Shown here in pieces: positions 5,901-13,553 of a stretch of 17,666 nt of DNA. Source of the stretch: CALAZP01 sp041164265 (GTDB lineage: Bacteria; Bacteroidota; Bacteroidia; Chitinophagales; Saprospiraceae); the NCBI GenBank assembly GCA_041164265.1, contig JBEAPR010000008.1:1-17666 (forward strand). The letters are read 5' to 3'. The stretch's first letter is position 1; each line of letters begins with the position of its first letter. The translations under genes and the position numbers were made by a program. The notes beneath the pieces are model-generated. The model made no database searches and was not told the origin of the DNA. It saw only the letters and a program-made list of their open reading frames with translations.

Positions 5901-8092
5901 AATTTCCCCCTATACTTTACCGAAATTATCCGTCTTTGTACGTCAGTAGTGGATTATTTCAAAATGCCCAGGTGGTTTCCTGGCAAAACCGTAAGGACAA
6001 GCCCATCTTTTATCCACCTCTGGTCCTACCAATCATCCAAGATTATGCTATTCCAGTTTATGGGGTAACTCCTTTAATGATGCGTACCAATTCGAATCAG
6101 AGAATGGAAGAAAAAATAGCAACTATACCTGAGGAAAGTCCTATTGAAGATTCATCCGGTGAGGCATTTAACCAAATGGATAATCCCAGAAGAATAGGGG
6201 AGGAAGTAGTATTTTTTAAACCATCCATTATGACCTCCAAAAAAGGTCAATTTTCCCTTGAATTCAATGCACCAACAACCCTTTCTCAATGGAAGTTTAA
6301 ATTATTAGCTCTAGATGAAAAATTGAATGGGGCAGCTGAAGAACAAATGGTATCTACTTTCAAGCCATTTTTTTTAGATCCTTATTTGCCCCAATTTTTG
6401 AGGCGTGGGGACACTTTTTTTTGGAAGACGCCTTTAGCTAATCTTACTGATGATGTTATTGAAGGGAAAGCTAGTCTACTACTTGTAGATCCCTTATCCA
6501 AACAGAATATAACCAGTGCACTTTCAGCTAAAGCCGACCTGAATTTTACAGTTGAAACCCATAGTGAAACCTATCTTAATTGGGTTATAGATTTAAATAA
6601 TGCAAACTTTGAATCCGTTGATTTTGTGATGAGTGCATCTTCCTCAATTTTTGAAGATAGAGTTAAAAGCAATATTCCTATTCTTACCGACCAAGTTAGT
6701 TTGTCGGAAAACTTACCCATTTTTATGCCTCCTTTCTTTTCTGATACCATATCTTTTGATTGGAAAGCAAATCCTAAATTTACTTATGTCAACCAGCCAC
6801 TAGATTGGGTGTGGGAAGTATTGCCCACTTTTTTCGAGGAGGAGGCCTCCAATAATACCATCCAATTAGTCAATCAAAGATTGGCTGCCGTTATAGCTCA
6901 CCAAATGGGGAAGACAGCCTATTTTGAACAAATAGCTATCATTGACGAGTGGTTGGAGGAGGTTCAGAATAAAGATGGAGGTTTTAGTTGGTTTCCCAAT
7001 GGTAGATCCAATCCTTATATCACCTTTTACCTTTTAGATTTATCAAGTAGAATGGACAAACAACCTCTGCCTAAAGAGGTAATTAAAAATGCCTTGAAGT
7101 ATTTGAATGAATCTAAATTACCTGAAATATATTTAGCTTATATCAACGCGCTATGGAGTCTTAAAAATAAAAATCAATCATTGTCGATAGATGACTGGTC
7201 TGACTTTCCTCCTTTACAAAAAATCATGTTGGGTAGGTATTATTTATTAACCAATCAAATGATAGAAGCGCAAGCAATTTTGAGTTCTTTGAAAGAAACG
7301 GCACTAGGGAATTTTAATACAGGAATTTTTTGGGCCAAAGAATCTTGGGGAGGTGCCCTTCAATTGGCAAGCGATGCTTTGTTGTTTTTTGTTGAAATGA
7401 AAGCTGAAAAAGAATGGATTCAAGGACTTCAAATGGAAATCCTAAAACATAAAAGATTAAATGGTTGGGGAAATTCCAAAGCATCTGCTCTGGCCATAAG
7501 TAGCCTTTGGGCTACTTTTTCTGAGGTTGTAAACGCTTCCATTCAGGAAATTCAATTTGAATGGATCGATAATGGTGAAAAATCCAGCATTAAAATATTT
7601 AATCCCAATGCAGTTCCTGCTTGGGGATCTATATTACAAAACTATACCCAACCGATAGATGAAGTGGAGGCTTACCGACAAGGTCCATTAAAATTAGAGC
7701 GTTCCTATTTTTATGAGCTTAATGAAGAGTGGTTGCCATTAAATAATGGAGAGGAGTTGAAGGTGGGCCAAACAGTTAAGGTGGTTTTGAATATAGAGAA
7801 TGAATCTCCCATGCAGACCATTGTCTTGCGAGATGAATTTCCCGCCTCTGCCGAGCTTCCCTATGAACCTAGCAGTTATAGGTGGCATAGAAATGTTAGC
7901 TATTATCAAACTAGAGATAGGGATGCTATGTTGTTCTACTTTGATGATTTGCCAAGAGGTAGTCATCAAGTAAGCTATAAATTTCAATTGGGAAGAAGTG
8001 GTTCTTTTCATACGGGGATTAGTACCATCACCTCAGCTTACGACGAAACTTTTGGTAGTTTTGACGAAAATATGAGGTGGAATATCAAATAA
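2984..8092 (+). CDS. Exported alpha-2-macroglobulin family protein without thioester
   Basis: The ATG at 2984 is chosen over one at 2942 because it opens a classical signal peptide (MKRLLIFLFC through ALHA before QKS); the upstream 14 codons would spoil it. The mature ~1,680 residues begin with a helical region of unclear type. A macroglobulin MG2-like motif (YIVTDKAIYTPGNQVAFK) is near residue 515, the A2M domain near 1074 (VVFFKPSIMTSKKGQF, then LSQWKFKLLAL), a thioester-domain-like helical barrel from about 1292 (GGFSWFPNG near 1332), and a bacterial MG10 domain from about 1584 to the end. The CGEQ thioester motif is absent; only few cysteines occur and none in the barrel. Bacterial relatives sit in the periplasm or on the envelope and are thought to trap proteases or act in envelope maintenance. 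It may be transcribed with the preceding oxidoreductase (60-bp gap). Confidence 0.9.
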   Translation: MKRLLIFLFCHLTVVALHAQKSLTDAWNDLEKLEQLGRPQSAIQLLDSIVEISAAANNFPYLIKSHFYRLALYNQYLQNPQQEYLKYLNEKYDEAPFPVKEIIALPLAKCLLNIELDRGSGTSAAVDRALQLINGSLSNPQLFEMATRDYAPIFQKDNFNPEDYQTYWQIDTSYSRDGSGRQPTLMDVLIKEADKIFQHPLLSDYTLEKRFVQTAASFHQLNQDTTAWLFNLLEYSHYELSELLQLYEKFPGPEILLKLGTYYWNHNDSPKATPIFERLVQEYRHTYEAAMAKKNLEQINKPFFNVQIPEVITSSKDIRLTFTSKNIQQLYYSILPMEVSNWMSFKRKPPNEILQQLPNRKPQLSLLPKDTLLPNPGNGQYVLLVSDSPSPLSTEQTEELKILFFQVSDLSFFQTTKGAQKQLIVTNALNGQPIEGISFEFFENQNYSIDGFMKKRPNSVLISNKDGAITIPSSLPARTVFRMINGADTLYHDDLLINNPQPITLSDTLAKTYIVTDKAIYTPGNQVAFKIIHYRSIKAKPAQVLPSVSLTISLLNTKGEVQSLQKVTTNEFGTASGTFIIPEGERSGNWSLKVEENASSRVFFVEEYTLPEVELTMTILNKSPKAGDTLLLSGQLTAYSGRNPSGAKIKISLLPQDIWYKRNLPPSGNGGQPFWNNVVYTDVNGRFLVEVPTKTDPGRFQIRGEAVTLSGSSCDDLYPIVLGIQKWKPTINIPDQVVAYQPFEAQLNLLNVLNIPGEAPFHFSIRSEKEGRILFQEFGLLKESQTFPVIISENCSGPLIAELLIYEEDGTFESVDQSLILIDSDFKYRDEEKGFLYYLESNHLQEGDALNLKLASDIPVYLIWESASGASETVWIEHNQASFTKIMNEGKGILHLIGVKDHRLFYHQEPIEVSQTEKNLIVKYDQFATTLIPGQKVRWDFSLTNPEGKAALSEVAAVLYNKALDERAVQQWQFPPILYRNYPSLYVSSGLFQNAQVVSWQNRKDKPIFYPPLVLPIIQDYAIPVYGVTPLMMRTNSNQRMEEKIATIPEESPIEDSSGEAFNQMDNPRRIGEEVVFFKPSIMTSKKGQFSLEFNAPTTLSQWKFKLLALDEKLNGAAEEQMVSTFKPFFLDPYLPQFLRRGDTFFWKTPLANLTDDVIEGKASLLLVDPLSKQNITSALSAKADLNFTVETHSETYLNWVIDLNNANFESVDFVMSASSSIFEDRVKSNIPILTDQVSLSENLPIFMPPFFSDTISFDWKANPKFTYVNQPLDWVWEVLPTFFEEEASNNTIQLVNQRLAAVIAHQMGKTAYFEQIAIIDEWLEEVQNKDGGFSWFPNGRSNPYITFYLLDLSSRMDKQPLPKEVIKNALKYLNESKLPEIYLAYINALWSLKNKNQSLSIDDWSDFPPLQKIMLGRYYLLTNQMIEAQAILSSLKETALGNFNTGIFWAKESWGGALQLASDALLFFVEMKAEKEWIQGLQMEILKHKRLNGWGNSKASALAISSLWATFSEVVNASIQEIQFEWIDNGEKSSIKIFNPNAVPAWGSILQNYTQPIDEVEAYRQGPLKLERSYFYELNEEWLPLNNGEELKVGQTVKVVLNIENESPMQTIVLRDEFPASAELPYEPSSYRWHRNVSYYQTRDRDAMLFYFDDLPRGSHQVSYKFQLGRSGSFHTGISTITSAYDETFGSFDENMRWNIK

Positions 8093-8108
8093 AGAATAAA
8101 TTGTTCTA

Positions 8109-8771
8109 ATGATAGATTTAAAGAAAACAATATTGGATTATACCAAGAAAAAAATAAAAAATGCAATGAGTGATCCAAAAGAAAATGGCAAATCAGATAA
8201 GGCCAAACATGCCGATACCATTATAAGGAATCATATTGCCTGGTCTATGGGCGCTAGTTTTTTAGTACCTATTCCAATAGCAGATATTTTTGCCGTAGGC
8301 GCACTACAGTTAGATATGATTAGACAATTATGCAGGGCTTATGGAGTTCCTTTTTCTGAAACTCAGGGCAAGGCCATTGTCAGTGCGTTAACGAGTTCTA
8401 CTTTAGCTAGAGCTGGAGCTCGGAGTTTGATTAAATTAGTTCCTGGATTAGGTACTTTAATCGGAGGCATTACGGTTTCTATCTTTAATGGGGCTTCTAC
8501 TTATGCATTAGGAGAGGTATTTAAAAGGCATTTTGAAACAGGCGGGACTATTTTAGATTTTGATGTAGAAGGCCTCAAAAACATGTACAAAGAGAAGTTT
8601 GAAAAAGGTAAAGAAGTGGCCAAGGATATGAAGCATGAAATTACAGATCAGGAGGAACCTAAAAATACGCCAGATTTGGTCGATAAACTCAAAGATTTGG
8701 CAGCATTAAAAGAAAAGGGAGTCCTCACCGAAGAGGAGTTTACAGAAATGAAAAAGAAATTATTCAATTAA
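8109..8771 (+). CDS. DUF697 family membrane-associated protein with C-terminal SHOCT domain
   Basis: The 220-residue protein carries a DUF697-like core at about residues 35-150, with two hydrophobic stretches: WSMGASFLVPIPIADIFAVGA (45-65) and LVPGLGTLIGGITVSIF (110-126). These could be membrane segments or a helical hairpin. The segment DIFAVGALQLDMIRQL is typical of the family. The C-terminus (189-219) is a SHOCT module (LKDLAALKEKGVLTEEEFTEMKKKL), a short oligomerisation-type domain often appended to membrane proteins. Between them is a charged, probably coiled linker (155-185). It follows the alpha-2-macroglobulin gene by 16 bp, suggesting co-transcription. Its stop codon lies within the end of the convergent tsaD gene. 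Function is unknown. Confidence 0.85.
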   Translation: MIDLKKTILDYTKKKIKNAMSDPKENGKSDKAKHADTIIRNHIAWSMGASFLVPIPIADIFAVGALQLDMIRQLCRAYGVPFSETQGKAIVSALTSSTLARAGARSLIKLVPGLGTLIGGITVSIFNGASTYALGEVFKRHFETGGTILDFDVEGLKNMYKEKFEKGKEVAKDMKHEITDQEEPKNTPDLVDKLKDLAALKEKGVLTEEEFTEMKKKLFN

Positions 8772-9768
8772 TTTTCATTCTGGGTTGAGGTACCAGATCG
8801 TCTGTAGCGAAATCCTTTATTAAGTATTTATAATAGCCTGCAATTCCAACCATACCTGCGTTGTCTGTGCAATATTCAAATGCGGGAATGAAAATTTGTG
8901 CGCCGTTTTCTTTTCCCCAAATTTCAAGGGCTTTTCGAAGGCCACTATTAGCAGAGACCCCGCCTGCGAGAGCTATATTATTTATTTGTTGTAATTGGGA
9001 GGCTTTGGATATTTTATTGATTAATATGGTAACGATTCTATCTTGAATAGAAGCACAAATGTCAGCGAGGTTATTTTCGATAAACTCAGGATGGTTTTGG
9101 ATTTCCTTTTTCAAGAAATAAAGGATAGATGTTTTTAAACCACTAAAACTAAAATCTAAATTTGGTATTTGAGGTTCTGGAAAAGTGAATTTTGGAGTTC
9201 CTTGCTGAGCCAGTCGATCTATATGAGGGCCAGCTGGGTAGGGCAGGCCTAATAATTTTCCACTTTTATCAAATGCCTCTCCGGCGGCATCATCTATTGT
9301 GGTTCCCAATACTTGCATTTCATAGTGACTATCTACCCTGACAATCTGGGTGTGACCTCCTGAAACCGTCAAACATAAAAAGGGAAATTCAGGAAAAGGA
9401 GGTTCTGCAAAATGAGCTAGAATATGAGCTCGCATGTGGTTTACTTCTATTAGTGGTATATCCAAAGCTAGAGACATTCCTTTAGCAAAAGAAATACCCA
9501 CTAATAAAGAACCTACCAATCCAGGTCCACTAGTTAGTGCAATGGCTTTAAGTTCTTTAGCTTCAATGCCAGCTTGCTCTAGGGCAGCGTCAACCACCGG
9601 TACAATCATCTCTTGGTGTTTCCTTGAAGCAACCTCTGGAACTACTCCTCCATATTTGGCATGATCGATTTGGGTATGGGTTAAATTACTTAAAACTTGG
9701 CCATTGGATATTACTGCAGCAGAAGTGTCATCACAGGAAGATTCAATAGCTAAAATAAAATCTGACAT
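8764..9768 (-). CDS. tsaD: tRNA N6-adenosine threonylcarbamoyltransferase TsaD
   Basis: The 334-residue protein belongs to the Kae1/TsaD/Qri7 family. It starts SDFILAIESSCDDTSAAVI, the family's nucleotide-binding opening. It has the metal-binding histidines HMRAH at 111-115, then CLTVSGGHTQIV (phosphate loop), GEAFDK near 165 and GGVSANSGLR near 265. TsaD transfers the threonylcarbamoyl group from TC-AMP, made by TsaC, to A37 of ANN-decoding tRNAs, working with TsaB and TsaE in the cytoplasm; those partners are not in this window. Length and order of motifs are normal. It is transcribed alone on the minus strand, tail to tail with the DUF697 gene (8-bp overlap), and divergently from the gene at 9856. 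Confidence 0.97.
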   Translation of the reverse strand: MSDFILAIESSCDDTSAAVISNGQVLSNLTHTQIDHAKYGGVVPEVASRKHQEMIVPVVDAALEQAGIEAKELKAIALTSGPGLVGSLLVGISFAKGMSLALDIPLIEVNHMRAHILAHFAEPPFPEFPFLCLTVSGGHTQIVRVDSHYEMQVLGTTIDDAAGEAFDKSGKLLGLPYPAGPHIDRLAQQGTPKFTFPEPQIPNLDFSFSGLKTSILYFLKKEIQNHPEFIENNLADICASIQDRIVTILINKISKASQLQQINNIALAGGVSANSGLRKALEIWGKENGAQIFIPAFEYCTDNAGMVGIAGYYKYLIKDFATDDLVPQPRMKIN

Positions 9769-9787
9769 TTTTTTTTGAATTCAAACG

Positions 9788-9822
9788 CCAAGTTATAGGA
9801 AAAAAACATCAGCTTTATCAAA
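9788..9822 (-). promoter_or_regulatory. Possible promoter of tsaD
   Basis: On the minus strand TAACTTGG (9788-9795) is one mismatch from TAnnTTTG, with TTTG (9819-9822) 23 bases upstream. The distance to the tsaD start is about 20 bases. The spacing is slightly long for the Bacteroidota consensus, so the call is tentative. Confidence 0.3.
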
Positions 9823-9855
9823 GATTTATTATTATTGCATAAAACAAGCCGAAAA

Positions 9856-10440
9856 ATGAAATTAGCTATCAATTTAGCTCTGGCAATTGTAGTTGCCGGA
9901 TTGGTTTGGGTTCTTATTGGAAGTATTCAAGAACCCATTGCGTTTAAAGCCGAAAAAGATAAAAGAGAAAAGGCCGTTGTCGATCAGTTAATGATCATTC
10001 GCAATGCCCAGGAGATGTATAGAGATATTAAAGGCGAATTTGCTCCAACCTTTGATACCTTAGTGGATGTATTGACCAATGACAGTTTTATGATTGTTAG
10101 TATTATTGGAGATCCGGATGATCCCAATTTTACAGGTGAAATCATCTACGATACAACCTATTCTCTAGCTATAGAGATGGTATTAGAAAGGGGTATTGAT
10201 TTATCTAAATTGGATGTAATTCCTTATTCCAATGGGATGAAATTTGATATTCAAGCGGATATTATTGAATATCAAAGTACCAATGTGCCCGTTGTTGAAG
10301 TGGGAACTAGACGAGAAAATTTTATGGGTGCTTTTTCAGATCCAAGATTTGCTAGATATGATTCAGGATATGAACCTAAAAGCGTGATTAAGTTTGGTAA
10401 TATGAATGCGCCAAATTTGGCAGGTAATTGGGAGCGATAA
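9856..10440 (+). CDS. Membrane-anchored protein of unknown function
   Basis: The ATG at 9856 is preferred to a TTG at 9835 because it places a hydrophobic helix directly at the N-terminus (LAINLALAIVVAGLVWVLIG, residues 3-22). The rest of the 194-residue protein is soluble and probably faces the periplasm. A helix with KDKREKAVVDQLMIIRNAQEMYRDIKG (34-60) follows the membrane helix. This layout recalls pseudopilins, whose N-terminal helix is followed by a stretch about aligning residues and a QxxY-type helix, but no prepilin peptidase site (G before F/M-x-x-x-E) is present, so it is not called a pilin. The gene ends directly before and overlaps (13 bp) the DUF3822 frame. It probably belongs to a lineage-specific conserved family; the function is unknown. 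Confidence 0.75.
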   Translation: MKLAINLALAIVVAGLVWVLIGSIQEPIAFKAEKDKREKAVVDQLMIIRNAQEMYRDIKGEFAPTFDTLVDVLTNDSFMIVSIIGDPDDPNFTGEIIYDTTYSLAIEMVLERGIDLSKLDVIPYSNGMKFDIQADIIEYQSTNVPVVEVGTRRENFMGAFSDPRFARYDSGYEPKSVIKFGNMNAPNLAGNWER

Positions 10441-11129
10441 CCCAAAAAAATAAAAAAGAACTGTTCGTCCTGATTAGGGCGGACAGTTTTTTTTATGGTG
10501 CTAATTCATCAAATGGGGAGCCTTTGAAAGTTGGATCTTTGGGCGACTTAAAGGATTTTTTATTAAATCACTTAGATCATTCGGTTAAGCTCTGGGGAGA
10601 TTTTCCAGAGTCCTTTTTATTGGCACCTGAGTATTGGGATTACTATAGGGAGCTGAATGAAAATCCTGAAAATTTTTTCTATCACTGTATTAATCTATTC
10701 CAACAAAGCGCCCTTTTAGTGATGCCGGTTCCGCTAGCCATACACCAACTGATCTCTCAACAATATCCGGAACTAAAGTGGAATTTTTTAGGAGCCCAAA
10801 TTGCAGATATGGCATTCATAAAGGGAGGGTATTCCACCTTTTTTTCAGTTTTCCTATGGAAAAATCAATTTTGCTTGGTTTATGGGACCAAGGGAGAGAT
10901 TCAGCTGTATAATTGGTTTGAGATACAAGGAATTGAAGATGTAGTGTATTATTTAGCTTTAGCTTTACAGAGTTTTGAACTTAAAGGAAATGAGGTTCAG
11001 CTGTATATCAATAGTTTTGGTTACAGTGATTTCTCTGTTTTAAAAAAATATTTTTCACAGATGGTCTTAAAAGTAGAGGAAAATGAGACAGATTGGTTAT
11101 ATCGTATTTTTCAAGGGAATAATAATTGA
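10428..11129 (+). CDS. DUF3822 family protein, non-ATG start
   Basis: The reading frame encodes up to 233 residues and matches in layout the Bacteroidota DUF3822 family, which typically sits just before rsmD, as here (3-bp gap). Motifs include ELFVLIRADSFFYG near the N-terminus, LLVMPVPLAIHQLISQQYP in the middle and the late segment VYYLALALQSFELKGNEVQLYINSFG. Relatives look like degenerate actin-fold proteins; the function is unknown. The frame is bounded by a stop at 10425 and has no in-frame ATG in the first third, so a TTG at 10428 (overlapping the previous gene by 13 bp, GGCAGG just upstream) is the best start. The codons for the first strand lie in a strong terminator-like hairpin (10459-10488). 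This start is odd and may mean a sequencing indel, a non-standard start, or attenuation. Confidence 0.7.
   Translation: MGAITQKNKKELFVLIRADSFFYGANSSNGEPLKVGSLGDLKDFLLNHLDHSVKLWGDFPESFLLAPEYWDYYRELNENPENFFYHCINLFQQSALLVMPVPLAIHQLISQQYPELKWNFLGAQIADMAFIKGGYSTFFSVFLWKNQFCLVYGTKGEIQLYNWFEIQGIEDVVYYLALALQSFELKGNEVQLYINSFGYSDFSVLKKYFSQMVLKVEENETDWLYRIFQGNNN
10459..10494 (+). terminator. Rho-independent terminator-like hairpin at the 5' end of the DUF3822 frame
   Basis: AACTGTTCGTCC (10459-10470) pairs over all 12 positions, two as G-U wobbles, with GGGCGGACAGTT (10477-10488) around the loop TGATTA. Eight T residues run from 10487 to 10494. The stem can be extended outward by the flanking A and T runs. 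It stands 19 bases after the stop codon of the gene ending at 10440 and would be called that gene's terminator, but it also lies inside the start of the DUF3822 reading frame. It may therefore be an attenuator for DUF3822-rsmD. Confidence 0.75.
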
Positions 11130-11132
11130 CTA

Positions 11133-11675
11133 ATGCGTATAATTGGTGGAGCATTTAAAGGTAGGAAGTTCATTCCCCCTGCTAAAAATTGGCCTACACG
11201 CCCCACAACTGATTTTGCAAAGGAAGGCTTATTTAATATTCTGCAGAATAGATTAGATTTTGATGATTTAGAGGTGTTAGATTTATTTGGTGGAACAGGA
11301 AGCCACAGTTATGAGTTTTTATCTAGAGGTGCAAAATCGTCCATTTATGTGGATAAATTTCCCGGCTGCATTTCTTTCGCTAAAAAAATGGTGAAGGAAT
11401 TAAAATTGGAAAATCGAATGACCATTGTTCGGTCGGATGTTTTCAAATTTATAAAGAATTGTACTCAACAGTTTGACTATATTTTTGCTGGCCCCCCTTA
11501 TGGTTTAGATATTTTGGATACCATTCCCGATGAAATTTTTCAGCATCAACTACTAAAGAAAGAAGGCCTTTTTGTTTTGGAGCACAATCCCAATCATGAT
11601 TTTACAGAACATCCCAACTATAAAGAGCAAAGAAATTACGGTACAACCATTTTTGCTTTCTTTCAAAACAATTGA
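11133..11675 (+). CDS. rsmD: RsmD-family 16S rRNA (guanine-N2)-methyltransferase
   Basis: The 180-residue protein has the family's opening MRIIGGAFKGRKFIPPAKNWPTRPTTD, then the SAM-binding motif DLFGGTGSHSYEFLSRGA (50-67), an acidic residue after strand 2 (YVDKF), and a late catalytic-type motif. RsmD methylates G966 of 16S rRNA using SAM, acting on assembled small-subunit particles in the cytoplasm. The catalytic motif, normally D/N-P-P-Y/F, reads GPPYG at 120-124 (codon GGC at 11490-11492). A single A-to-G change would give it from GAC. The acidic residue usually contacts the target guanine, so activity may be altered. The gene lies 3 bp after DUF3822 and 35 bp before argS. Confidence 0.9.
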   Translation: MRIIGGAFKGRKFIPPAKNWPTRPTTDFAKEGLFNILQNRLDFDDLEVLDLFGGTGSHSYEFLSRGAKSSIYVDKFPGCISFAKKMVKELKLENRMTIVRSDVFKFIKNCTQQFDYIFAGPPYGLDILDTIPDEIFQHQLLKKEGLFVLEHNPNHDFTEHPNYKEQRNYGTTIFAFFQNN

Positions 11676-11682
11676 TTATTAC

Positions 11683-11690
11683 TATTTTTG
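11683..11690 (+). promoter_or_regulatory. Possible -7 element ahead of argS
   Basis: TATTTTTG matches TAnnTTTG and lies about 20 bases before the argS ATG, in the 35-bp gap after rsmD. No good -33 element is at the expected spacing. It may provide extra expression of the argS cluster independently of read-through. Confidence 0.3.
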
Positions 11691-11710
11691 TTGTCCTAAT
11701 AAAACAAGGT

Positions 11711-13549
11711 ATGACCTTATTGGAAAATATAGAAAGGGGAATCAAAGCTGGGCTTGCTCATCATTATAATTTCACGGTAACCAAGCAACCCATTTTAATA
11801 ACCCCTACCAAAAAAGAATTCGAGGGAGATTTTACTGTAGTCGTTTTCCCGTTCTCAGGGGTATTAAAGGCTAAACCTGAAGAATTAGGTGAGGTACTGG
11901 GTCACTATTTGATAGAACATGATCCATCCTTTGCAGAATTTAATGTGATAAAGGGCTTTTTAAACTTGACTTTAAGCAATAGGGCAATCAAAAATCTATT
12001 GGAACAGTTCATTCTTGCTCCTGAATTTGGAAAATTTCCCACCAATGGACAGAAAGTTCTAGTAGAATCTTCTTCTCCCAATACTAATAAACCGCTTCAT
12101 TTAGGGCATATTAGAAATATTTTATTGGGCTGGTCGGTTTACAAAATCATGGAGGCTGCTGGTTTTGAGGTGAAAAGAGTTCAAATTATCAATGACAGGG
12201 GAATTGCAATTTGTAAAAGTATGTTAGCTTGGCAACTTTTTGCCGAAGGCGCAACACCTGCAAGTTCGGGAATAAAACCAGATCATTTTGTGGGTCAATA
12301 TTACGTCCGATTTGAACAGGAATTTACAGAAGAATATAATATCTGGCTAGCTAGTGATGAAGGTCATCAGGTCTTTAAACAAAGGAAGGAGGATAATGAA
12401 ACGATAGATAATTTTAAGAGTAGGTTCAAAAACGAGTATTTTAATCAACACAGTGCACTTGGTGAAAAAGCTAAGCAAATGTTGCTAAAATGGGAAGATG
12501 GAGACCGGGATACTTTGGACCTGTGGCGTAGGATGAATCAGTGGGTTTATGAAGGTTTCGAAGCAACTTATCGAAGACTTGGTGTGGATTATGATCAATT
12601 ATATTATGAGTCAGAAACCTACTTACTTGGTAAAAAAACAGTGGAAGATGGCTTGGCTCAGGAAGTTTTCTATCAAAAAGAAGATGGGTCGGTTTGGGTA
12701 GATTTATCAGACGAAGGGTTGGATCAAAAGTTGTTGCTTAGAAGCGATGGGACTTCAGTTTATATGACCCAAGATATTGGAACTGCCTTATTGAGAAATG
12801 AGGATTTTTCTCCTGATAAAATGGTCTATATTGTCGCTGATGAGCAGAATTATCATTTTGATACCCTATTTAAAATATTGAAAAAACTTAGGGCTCCATT
12901 TGCCGATGGATTGTATCACTTAAATTATGGAATGATAGATTTGCCTACCGGCAAAATGAAATCGCGAGAGGGGAAAGTGGTCGATGCTGATGTATTGATG
13001 GATGAAGTGATAGCAGCTGCAACTGCCAATTCATTGGAAAGAGGGTCTTTAGATGACCTATCAGAAGTATCTCAAAACGAAATTTTTACAAAAATAGGGT
13101 TAGCTGCTTTGAAATTTTTCATCATAAAGGTAAACCCTAGAAAGCGGATGGTTTTCAATCCAGCTGAGTCGGTAGATTTGCAAGGTCAAACCGGACCTTA
13201 TGTACAAAATGCATATGTGAGGATTCAATCGGTTTTAAAAAGATATAAAGAATCTGATTACAGTAATACCTACGAGGATATTAATGAAATTGAAAGAGGA
13301 TTGATTCTTCTGATGTCTCAATATCCTGGATTGATTCAATCGGCAGCTAATGAAATGGATCCGTCCTTAATAGCTAATTATTGTTATCAACTTGCCAAGC
13401 AATATCACAGGTTTTATCACGATTGTCCTATTTTAAATGCAGATAGCGAGGATACTAAGCGATTTAGATTACAGCTGAGCAGCTCTGTAGCAACTGTTCT
13501 ATCTGCTGGTATGGATTTATTGGGAATAGAAATGCCTGAAAAAATGTAA
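11711..13549 (+). CDS. argS: Arginyl-tRNA synthetase
   Basis: The protein is 612 residues from the ATG at 11711, chosen over an upstream TTG because it is preceded by AAGG and because the N-terminal Arg-tRNA-synthetase domain begins at this point (MTLLENIERGIKAGL). The class I signature is SSPNTNKPLHLGHIRN (HLGH at 130-133). The second signature is GKMKSREGKVVDAD (KMKSREG, 415-421). The C-terminal DALR domain ends in LSAGMDLLGIEMP, as usual for the family. It charges tRNA-Arg, including the CCT isoacceptor encoded at 1743-1817. An insertion of about 45 residues (205-250) is typical of Bacteroidota-type enzymes as I recall. It precedes glnS by 4 bp. Confidence 0.97.
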   Translation: MTLLENIERGIKAGLAHHYNFTVTKQPILITPTKKEFEGDFTVVVFPFSGVLKAKPEELGEVLGHYLIEHDPSFAEFNVIKGFLNLTLSNRAIKNLLEQFILAPEFGKFPTNGQKVLVESSSPNTNKPLHLGHIRNILLGWSVYKIMEAAGFEVKRVQIINDRGIAICKSMLAWQLFAEGATPASSGIKPDHFVGQYYVRFEQEFTEEYNIWLASDEGHQVFKQRKEDNETIDNFKSRFKNEYFNQHSALGEKAKQMLLKWEDGDRDTLDLWRRMNQWVYEGFEATYRRLGVDYDQLYYESETYLLGKKTVEDGLAQEVFYQKEDGSVWVDLSDEGLDQKLLLRSDGTSVYMTQDIGTALLRNEDFSPDKMVYIVADEQNYHFDTLFKILKKLRAPFADGLYHLNYGMIDLPTGKMKSREGKVVDADVLMDEVIAAATANSLERGSLDDLSEVSQNEIFTKIGLAALKFFIIKVNPRKRMVFNPAESVDLQGQTGPYVQNAYVRIQSVLKRYKESDYSNTYEDINEIERGLILLMSQYPGLIQSAANEMDPSLIANYCYQLAKQYHRFYHDCPILNADSEDTKRFRLQLSSSVATVLSAGMDLLGIEMPEKM

Positions 13550-13553
13550 CGAT

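Noticed and set aside
6009..6018. TTATCCACC resembling a DnaA box, near the composition change
   Set aside because: Single site with a mismatch inside the alpha-2-macroglobulin coding region; no cluster or AT-rich unwinding element, so not an origin.
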